The notes under the pieces: generated by a model
Told to the model about the DNA's origin: nothing
The model's database searches: none
What the model saw: the letters and a program-made list of their open reading frames with translations, nothing else
Part shown: positions 56,375 through 64,000 of the stretch, in pieces
How the letters are laid out: every line of letters starts with the position of its first letter
How positions within the stretch are numbered: position 1 is the stretch's first letter
Program-made: the position numbers and the translations under genes
DNA from: Diphasiastrum complanatum
Taxonomy: Eukaryota; Streptophyta; Lycopodiopsida; Lycopodiales; Lycopodiaceae
DNA length: 64,000 nt
NCBI GenBank assembly: GCA_029204225.1
Contig: CM055101.1
Coordinates: forward strand, 46,921,906 to 46,985,905
Direction: 5' to 3'

Positions 56375-56393
56375 CCTCCCAACGGACGCACCA
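56375..56393 (-). other. putative primer-binding site of the gypsy element
   Basis: The minus strand reads TGGTGCGTCCGTTGGGAGG about 90 bp before gag, in the position and style of plant gypsy primer sites (TTGGCGCCGTTGCC and relatives). The matching tRNA is not certain. Confidence 0.5.
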
Positions 56394-56489
56394 ATGATGA
56401 GATATAAAATGACCCCTAAACAAGTTATCGATGCGAAGAAAATGGTAGAGTTAGTCTGTATCTCGATTACAGTTCAAGCTAACATAAAT

Positions 56490-56690
56490 TCTTGGGACTG
56501 ATTGATCATAGAGACCGAGCCAATCGTTTGTTCGAAGGCTTTCTGGTTCTCTTCAGTCCAAGAAAAAGATTCGTCGTTTCTCAAGAGTCTCACTAGTGGA
56601 GAGATGAAGGAAGAGTAGTTGCTAAGAAACTTCCTATAATAGCCCACTCTCCCTAGGAAATATCACGATCTTTTCAAGGTGGTGGGGGGT
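56490..56690 (-). pseudogene. second gypsy RT/RNase H fragment
   Basis: The minus strand reads FLGRVGYYRKFLSNYSSFIS, then PLVRLLRNDESFSWTEENQK. This is the junction between RT and RNase H of another gypsy lineage, clearly different from the first element's GVRSFLESVGYYRRFLKDYS. It is about 65 codons long and cut on both sides. Confidence 0.88.
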
Positions 56691-57349
56691 AGCATCAGTT
56701 CCAGTCAGTCAAGGTCATATGGGTCAGGCAATGGCTGCTAGGGTTTCTTAGAATCAATCGGCTTATACATTGCTTATTAGAAATTCACAATAACCAAAGC
56801 AAGTGTTTACAAAGTTCAATTCATGTTCCATAATTTAGACAGTAATGTAGTTTGTACAGTCAAAACAGTGTGATTTTATAATTCACAAACAACACTTTGT
56901 TCTAATGTGTGTTCATAAACAAAGTCTTCAAGTATTAATTAGCAAGATAGGTAGCAAATGAAATGTAGGTTTAGTGTTTCCCTTTACGCGGCTATTTTGG
57001 CCTTGCAAATATCAGGCGTTCAGCTTACCCGCCGAATGCCAAACTTGCAATAACTTGCTTATTTCGAAAATTTGGATAGTTATGTTATTATTAACACAAT
57101 GATATTATAAGCCCGAATCTTCTTATGATACAATCACTCCAACTTCCAAACGGGTATCGCAATAAAACTTGCTTCAAAGTCGGTTTAAAAAGGTCCCAAC
57201 AATTGTTGGACCAATGACCTTCACAACTCTTGGCAACATTTATAGATTTAAATGCAACGGTGGCCAGGTTTCTATACACCAATGACCAGTGCGCAACTTA
57301 TTTGGAAACCTCAATTGATTGCTGGTCGGGATAATAAGTCGTAGGTAGA
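56691..57349. other. spacer, nothing recognised
   Basis: AT-rich with a short GC-rich patch near 56985-57045. No coding or repeat pattern is supported. Confidence 0.35.
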
Positions 57350-58833
57350 GTTTTGGAATTAGCCACAGATTATTATAGATATGGCTCTACGCGGGGCTGT
57401 GATTATGGGCAAACCAACGGACAGAGAGAGATGGCCCACAAGGAGAGACGGGCTCAGGAATGAACAAGAGCCTCAACAATGGAATAGGCTTAAGGACCTC
57501 TAGATAGGCCTGCTTAGTTCACGCTCAACTATGTTGAAATATTAGCGACGGAGAGCCCTCTATGTGCTTCAAATGGGCCTTACGCACGGAATGACCACAG
57601 GCCAAGCTTTTCTAGCACGTTGGCAAAGGTCAGTAAGCAGGAATAGGAGTGGGGATAAGGGCACAAATAAGCAGGTGATGAGGGCACGGACCTCAACAGG
57701 TCGCTGGGTAGCGATGGTGGGCAAACTCGCAGGTCAGATAAAAGTAGAAGTCGCAAGACAGGGACATAAATCGTGGCCAGAGAAGTAGGTCGCAGGACAG
57801 GGACATAAATCGTGGCCAGAGAAGTAGGTCGCAAGCAGATGGATCTGATGGCACGTAGGTAGGATCGTGGCAAATAGGCAGGCAGCGAGCAAGCAAGAGG
57901 AGGGAGCGGGCCAGCGTAGGCAGTGAGCAATCAAGAAAGGAGGTGAATTTTGGAAGGAGAGAGGGCCGTTGACAGCAAGAAAGGAGGTTGCTGGAGCAGG
58001 GAGATCCGGACAGGATGGCATAGAGCAGACAGATCGTAATAGATCGGATGAGGGGAGCAGGGAGACCACAGGTGGAGGTACACCAGAAAACGGGCAGAGA
58101 GAGATTTCCACAGGCGGAAATAATGGGCCACAGCAACACAGATGCAAACCCACAGACAAGCAACACAGATGCAAACCCACAGACAGTAGGTCGCTGATAG
58201 GTGGTTTTTCCCTTACATAGGGGGAAAAGTTTGAAGCAACTCACATATGTCAATGGCTACTTTGAAACTCAGACAATGAATGTTGCAAGACCAGATTTCA
58301 AGTACATGTCTTCACAACTACACGATGAGGGCATTCACTCTAACTTGGCAGCAAAGGTCTGGCAGTAGGCAGGGTTAGGGAAGAAGATGGCCACAAAAAG
58401 GTAAGGAATGGATCTAGTGCACACAGCAAACCTGTAGGCAATTAGAAAAAATTTGTTTAGGCTGGCCATCCAGCAGGTTAGGTAGATAGCCAGCAAATCT
58501 GTTGGCTGCAAGAAAGGACTGAAGAATGGCTTTGATTAGTGATGGATAGATCAAAAGGGTAACTAGCAATGATGGATAGATCTACACAAAGCTTTCCTGA
58601 TCACAAATTGCAGGGATTTTTACTAGGCTATAAATTAGTAATAAATAATCACATTTAATTTCTCAGATCTTAAAAACTCAAACCTACAAATGCAACGAAA
58701 TGAGCAATCTTAAGAGCAGTATATCATCAATCTCCACTTTCATATCTCTGCAAAAAGAAATGTCAGCAAAGTTCCCCACACTTTCAACACCTTCAACCAA
58801 ATGTTAAGAGGCAGCAAAGAGATGCAAGATGTA
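57350..58833. repeat. GC-richer repeat DNA with two tandem duplications
   Basis: Composition is markedly richer in G and purines on the plus strand than the surroundings. A 39-bp unit is repeated at 57750-57788 and 57789-57827 with one mismatch and a partial third. A 27-bp unit (AGCAACACAGATGCAAACCC start) is repeated exactly at 58132-58158 and 58159-58185. Overlapping long open frames on the minus strand (57580-58253) are Cys/Pro/Leu-rich in all frames and look non-coding. It probably belongs to a gypsy-type LTR or leader. Confidence 0.55.
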
Positions 58834-59520
58834 ATCCCCACAATACCAGGGCCTGCAATCACAATATTAAAGACTGCAAAAGCAAATAGCACCAAATCTG
58901 ATTCCACAAATGAGATGGTGAAAACACAATGTTAAAGATCAAATCAGTGAATCAATAGCAGTAAAATGGAATACACAACAAGGTGGAAGAGGCTGAGAGT
59001 GGAGGCACCAAGCACAACAGCTTCTTCTCCTTCCTTCTCTCTTCACCTTCTCACCAAGAGCTCTCTGCACACAAGTTTCTATCTACAAGTTTTTTACTCT
59101 CTCTCTCTCTCCAAGAAGATGAATAATGAGAATGATGTCCCACACCCTTCCCTATACGTAGGGGTTCAATGGGCTGGAGGTGCACCCCTTCAAGAAATGG
59201 GGCACCTCCTTATGACTTTTCAAAAACTGCCTCTAAAAATAGGGCACTGGCCCAAATTTGTTTTTTTAGCACCTAACTTGGCCTCAACTTGCAATTTCAA
59301 AGCCAAGTTGGGTCCTATTTACGATTTCAGTTTTTATGGGGGTCAAGTTTTTAATTACTAGACCTGTATTACGAAAATACTTGGCACTTCTTAGTCCCGA
59401 CAAACTCGGAAACTAGGGGCATAGGCCGCATAATTGGAATTTTCATACAACGTAAATTAACAAATGAATAGTATTTTAATAGGAGTGCAACCGGCCATTA
59501 TGGGCCATTTATGCGTCGTT
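58834..59520 (-). repeat. LTR-like block and leader start of a retroelement
   Basis: On the minus strand the block runs from about 59520 to 58834 and ends in TTTGCAGTCTTTAATATTGT and GGCCCTGGTATTGTGGGG, a segment shared (inverted) with 26430-26505. An open frame on the plus strand here is not protein-like. The second LTR is not found. Confidence 0.45.
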
Positions 59521-59620
59521 TTCTAACAGTTATGTGTCAGCGTAATAGCGCGCGGCGACGATTTTTCATCGAAAATAGCTTGAAAAAGAGGTCTTTTTTC
59601 TCGCAAACAATTTTCACGAT

Positions 59621-59621
<1 letters not shown>

Positions 59622-59696
<75 letters not shown>
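59622..59696. repeat. (CT)n microsatellite, about 37 units
   Basis: An uninterrupted CT dinucleotide tract. Sequence to about 59895 is an imperfect extension with CGGTTCTCA-type words. Confidence 0.98.
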
Positions 59697-59699
<3 letters not shown>

Positions 59700-59895
59700 T
59701 GCTCTCCCTCTCGCGGTTCTCATGGTTCCTCTCTCTCTCTCTCTACCTCTCTCTCTCATGCTCTCCCTCTCTCTCTCTCTAATGCTCTCCTTCTCTCACT
59801 CACGGTGCTCATGATTACTCTCTCTCAACGGTTCTCAGGGTTCCTCTCTCTCACTCACGGTTCTAACGGTTGCTCTCTCTCTCTCTCTCTAATTG
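59697..59895. repeat. degenerate CT-rich minisatellite
   Basis: Words like CGGTTCTCATGGTTCCTCTC recur with substitutions near 59716, 59797, 59838 and 59868, separated by CT runs. Confidence 0.7.
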
Positions 59896-60719
59896 TCACT
59901 TAATGCCCATTTTGTGTTTGGCTACCCAGCTTGTTTAGGGTTGATCCTGATGTGTACATCTTCAAGCTGTGACATATTCAATTACTACTCTAATGATTAA
60001 ATAAAGTTGTCGGCTGTATTTGGGCCTATACTATTACTGTAACCAAAATGTTTGCTATATTGATTTCACTAAGTGGGTTGACATTGTTGAATGCATTATC
60101 TAGCTGATTTTCCTCTTATGATTAGATAGAGAAGTTGGCTATATGGCAAATTATTGTAATACTTCTGTTGTAACTAAAAGGCTTGCTAGGTTGGTATTCT
60201 CAGAGTGGGTTATGGAAACTCATATGAATTCAATAAACTCTTGTTTTATTGTACATGGTTATTTCGTCTTTAGGAATTGTTTGATGTATTCTCATACTAT
60301 TGGGCTTTTAGTAGATGTTTAATGGTCACTTCAAAATGAAAGTTATGTAGAATTTTATATTTTGCAAAAAATGTAGAAGACTTTTTCATAAATGCTGCTG
60401 ATTTTTCTGCCATTGTGTAGATGGCTATTCCAAAAATCTGTCGATTGAATATAGATATCTCTCTTAGAAGTTGAAGCAAAAATACTCAATTAATAAAAAT
60501 CTGCCCTACAGTTTATTTTAGGCTAATTTGAGAAAAAAAAACACTACATTACAAGCTAGAAGTTTTTTTCATAAGGTCACAAAAATTATTGTTTACGAGC
60601 ATTAATGGGGATGCAAAGACCTAATGTTATTTCTTATAATTCATAGACAAGTAGAGTTTTCACAATACAACTAGTCCATTCCAAGAAGCAAAAAATATCT
60701 ATCAACAGATCAAGATGCA
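59896..60719. other. spacer, nothing recognised
   Basis: AT-rich DNA upstream of the Mutator-like gene; it may include its promoter or the element's end, but no inverted terminus is identified. Confidence 0.4.
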
Positions 60720-63444
60720 ATGGTTATAATGGATTTGCATCACGACACATCTCCCAATCCACATTGGGATGCAAGTCCTTCTCCTCTTGCACAAAAACCT
60801 CCTAGTACAACCACTCAGGTATCAGACACAATGCATGTATTTGACTTGATCAATAGTCTTCCCATCAACAGCAAATTACGAAAGCTTGTTAATGGAGTGA
60901 AAAATATTCTCATTGTGGATGAGCTTCCGGGCAGATATGATGGTGATGTCATCTATGAATTGCCAAACATTTCTGAAGAACACAGTTGGAGGGAATAGAA
61001 CAAAGCCAGGATGGCCACCCTTGGGTACGTTATGTAACAACCACTATTTCTAGTTTTGTTGGTGATGTTCGAAAGTCGTATTGTGGAGGCTCTTTCATAT
61101 GCGAGAACAAATTGTGCAGCAATTTACAATCTTTTGGAAATGCAAACAGAACCAAATGGAAGGGAAGATTGAGTGTGCGTTGTCCTCTTGGTACTGTGCA
61201 GAAACATCATGGTGGATTTTCATGTTATCATTGTAGTTTTAGACCAAGATGTCTTGGGTCTTGTCCTGCCAAAATATATTATGTTATACCACATGATGTT
61301 TGGTATACAAGGCTCGCAATTCATTTAGGGTCACATTGTCATGAGGTGGCTGAAGGTGAATGTTTGCATACACAGAACATTGTCAAAAATATGGTTGAAG
61401 ATCAAGTTTCTAAATTGCCTGGTGTTGGACAAAAGAAAATTGAAAAAGATGTTGCAAAGGAGTTGATAATGAATCAGCTACTCTCTGAAAATGGCTCTAC
61501 GATTGAGATGTTAGATGCTGATAAATTTTCAGCTATGTTGGACTAATTACAGCCCTTGACGAATCAAAGAAGGTGGTATAGAAAAATTTATCTACCTGGA
61601 TTGTTGTCATTATCGGTTTTTTTTTACATACGTTCTGCATGTTCTGTTGTGTGCTAATGACTGATTCTTTCACTGGATAATGTCAGGTTGAGAAAGTGGA
61701 TAGATGACTTCAAAACCAACAATCAACCCAACATGGATTCCGTGGATTCCATTGCGAGACTTAAAGAAAAGTGTTAGTATAACTATTTCCAAGGATCCTT
61801 GTTCCCTAGGCAGGTTTCAGATATCGATAATGAAAGATGTTTTATCTTCAAGATGTCTACTGTTGGGCCGGCTTCAGGTGTGACTATTGTCAAACAAATG
61901 CAGAAGGGTGGTGCGCTGGAACACTCATAGATATCTTTTGATCATGTTAAAAGAATACGTGGCTGGACCACAATGGCAGCCCATGTTTATGATCCCAGGT
62001 CTGTATATTCCATTATTGGACGATTTCTTTTCATTGCTATCTATCTAAAATTTAGAACTTCCTTGTGCAGTATACAAAGCTTGCAAACTATAGCTATTTG
62101 TGAGATGAAGGTGGAAGACACAAAGGCACAAGTAAAGTTCTGGAAAATGCTGAATGTTGTCATGCAAAAACATGGTTTGGAATCAGTACAATTTAGAGGG
62201 TTTATGGCAGACGAAGCAGGTGCCAATTGGGCAGCTGCCAGGAGGATCTATGGTAGCGGAGATGATGTGCCCATGGAGGGACGTGAGAGGTCTTGTATTT
62301 TTCACTTTAAAGATAGTTTGTAGAAACATACAGACCAATGCATCATACAAGACAAACAAGGTAAACATATTTCTCTATGTGAGGATTGGAGGCTAGCGGT
62401 GGACATGATTGATGCCAATGCAAAGTACAACATAGTGAGGGCCTTTTGGCGATCATGAGGTGCATATTCTAGCCAAATACCAGCATTGGAGGCGTGGCTA
62501 TCTTGGTAGCACATAAGATATTCTCATTGGGGAAGATACATGGATGCGGTGAGAGTGTGGAAGATTTTGCTATAATTTTTTATTTCATTGTTTGTAATTT
62601 TCTCTAAGATCATAATTTGTGCTCCACTGATTGACAGGTGGTTGAGGACAATGATATTGTCCATATGCCTACAATGAATTTGCCAGAGTCTCGGCATGGT
62701 AGTTGGCTTGTTGCTGAGGCCTATTGTTCACAATTGTCTCGTTACGATGCATGTGTGGGTGGTCTGGTCAACGCCATTTTGCAAAGTGCTCGATATGCTT
62801 CCTACACTAAAGGTCGACACATAGGAATAGGGCCTAGCCTTGAAAAGTTGATCAGTAGAGTAACGTCCAATAAAGCATCTGCCATGCAAGGGCAACCATT
62901 TGTCAATCTTGTGCATGATGTTGTTGATTTTTCATCATTGTCTTTTGGTTCTTCCACTCTGAGTGGCAATGAGAAGAGTGTTCCTAGAAAACGCCATGTG
63001 GTTGATTGGACAAAGGATGATGTCAATGTCTCCCACAGGCCCGATATTGTGTATGTGAATGTGTTGAGACAAAGCACAACGTCTCAATCTGAAGTGCCTC
63101 ATCGTGAACGCATCATCAAACGACATATGCAACTTGCAAGTGCAATTGTAGAAAGAGAGATTCACAAGACTATGTGGGCTATCCGACACATACCAAGTGG
63201 GAGTAAAATAACTTGTATGGGCATGCTAGATGGTAGAAAGAAATGCAGTATTTTGTTGACAAGGGTTGAAGTTGAGGTAGAAACCTTTTTGGTTAGGGTA
63301 CATACCTTGACTCTCACATGTCTTTCTTTAAAGGTGAGTAAGGGAACTTTCTTCAAAAATACTAGTTGGGTGGCTATCCCACCTAGCCTTGTAATTAGTG
63401 ATGCAATACCTACTAGCCAATACCATAAATTGAATGAAAAGTGA
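60720..63444 (+). pseudogene. Mutator-like (MULE-type) transposase with zinc-binding N-terminus
   Basis: The first part (60720-about 60994) ends ISEEHSWRE. A Cys/His-rich domain follows (61080-61360: KSYCGGSFICENKLC, CYHC, GSCPAKIYYVI, HLGSHCHEV), like the WRKY/GCM-type or FLYWCH-type fingers of MULE transposases. Exons 61687-61998, 62071-62548 and 62638-63444 join in phase (GATCCCAG/GT...CAG/T gives DPSIQSLQ; MDA/VVEDND). The core has HVYDP (Asp codon 61991-61993), FRGFMADEAGANWAAARRIY (Asp 62210-62212) and a C-x-x-H (62294-62305), then LEAWLSW and HIRYSHWGRYMDA. The last exon has RHGSWLVAEAYCSQLSRYDA and SARYASYTKGRHIGIGPSLE. Stops at 61546, 61774, 61928 and 62321 and a frameshift near 61005 disable it. 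It would cut and rejoin DNA at element ends in the nucleus. Confidence 0.75.
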
Positions 63445-64000
63445 GGGCCATGTCGAAGTTATCAACCTTATGCATGCAGAAGATGGAGATTGGGGTAAAG
63501 TTCTCTAGTACAAGCTCATTGTGTATATATTTGTATTTGATTGTATTTATATTTAATTTGCCATGGTATTTAGAGTTGATTCCAGTAAGCTATAACATTA
63601 ATGTGTTATAGATGATCCCATAATAGGTCTCAGAAAAGAATTGGCCATACATTTTCTGGTATCAAATTAAGTGCAATAATATCACTCGAATTTGTAACCA
63701 TTCAATTTTTCTATGGAAAAGATAAATGTGAACTAATTTGATGTCGCTTAAATTCTTGAACATGGTTTTAACAAAATCAAAATGAATTTTCTTAAGCTAC
63801 AAGCGTATCAGCTCATCTCGCATCCAGTTTTGGTACTGCTAGTCTATTATTGTATCGGTATTCTTGGGAAAGATGATATATCTCAAAAAAATTTCTTGAA
63901 TCAGATTGCAGAGAGTTTAGCTCAATTTACTGCATTATCCCTTAAAGCAAATCTAATATGTTCAAGTTTTTGGAGTAAATAAAACATACTAAATAGGCCA
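63445..64000. other. spacer with one short open frame
   Basis: The frame at 63782-63982 (66 codons, MNFLKLQAYQLISHPVLVLL) has a hydrophobic stretch but no recognised family, and runs close to the window end. Confidence 0.3.

Larger units (their letters stand above)
52693..56393 (-). mobile_element. Ty3/gypsy retrotransposon, gag-protease-RT part
   Basis: On the minus strand: putative primer-binding site (56393-56375), gag (56283-54845), protease region (54817-53900), RT (about 53700-52790). RNase H and integrase are missing. RT after protease with no integrase between them separates it from copia. Confidence 0.88.

Noticed and set aside
57580..58253. Overlapping minus-strand open frames up to 186 codons
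   Set aside because: All frames are open because of base composition and tandem duplication; Cys/Leu/Pro-rich without domains.
59511..59903. Plus-strand Ser/Leu repeat protein
   Set aside because: Translation of the CT microsatellite.

Overview
The window looks like repeat-dense nuclear DNA of a land plant. The main reason is a set of Ty1/copia retrotransposons whose primer-binding sites match the 3' end of initiator methionine tRNA (TGGTATCAGAGC and close variants). CACTA, Mutator-like and Ty3/gypsy remnants, phase-consistent GT-AG introns, AT-rich spacers and the lack of any operon-like packing agree with this. I cannot place it more finely. I see no rRNA, convincing tRNA, organellar gene or CRISPR array.

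Layout. 1-3425: 5' part of a minus-strand copia element cut by the window edge. 3460-3847: dispersed repeat with a second copy at 38.6-39.0 kb. 4770-7790: 3' half of a copia element (family A). About 7.9-12.95 kb: degraded CACTA transposon with a subterminal repeat array, a minus-strand Ptta/En-Spm-like ORF and a plus-strand TNP2-type transposase; the transposase is split by a 655-bp solo LTR with a perfect 5-bp target duplication. 13.27-14.40 kb: copia family B fragment. 14.40-18.03 kb: inverted family A copia. 18.03-18.59 kb: LTR. 19.845-24.35 kb: the best family A copy, with both LTR starts, two tandem primer-binding sites and an internally deleted integrase. 24.946-25.156 kb: near-perfect foldback element.

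25.79-29.25 kb (minus strand) holds a multi-exon gene of unknown family whose exons join in phase. 31.4-33.3 kb is an LTR-retroelement-like LTR and leader. 33.5-40.16 kb is the most interesting block: a coiled-coil plus transposase-like gene (GDLK, CxxC), a four-exon Ulp1/C48 cysteine-protease gene, a degraded second protease copy, and a minus-strand gene near a repeated end. Pieces of this block recur elsewhere in the window, so it may be a large, poorly described DNA transposon.

40.16-42.26 kb is a copia family B fragment flanked by inverted copies of one end sequence. 42.45-46.92 kb stacks gag fragments, LTRs and a copia element (family D) in tandem LTR arrangement. 46.9-48.7 kb holds ~70-bp modules with conserved partly inverted ends and variable cores, then a 52-bp minisatellite. 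49.4-52.5 kb: two copia family C 5' regions. 52.5-56.7 kb: CACTA scrap and Ty3/gypsy gag-protease-RT plus a second gypsy RT fragment. 57.3-59.9 kb: GC-richer repeat DNA and a (CT)n microsatellite. 60.72-63.44 kb: Mutator-like transposase gene with a zinc-binding N-terminus.

Almost every retroelement reading frame carries stops, frameshifts or lost catalytic residues, so the elements are old and non-autonomous. The genes do not form a pathway; the window records nested insertion, LTR recombination and deletion.
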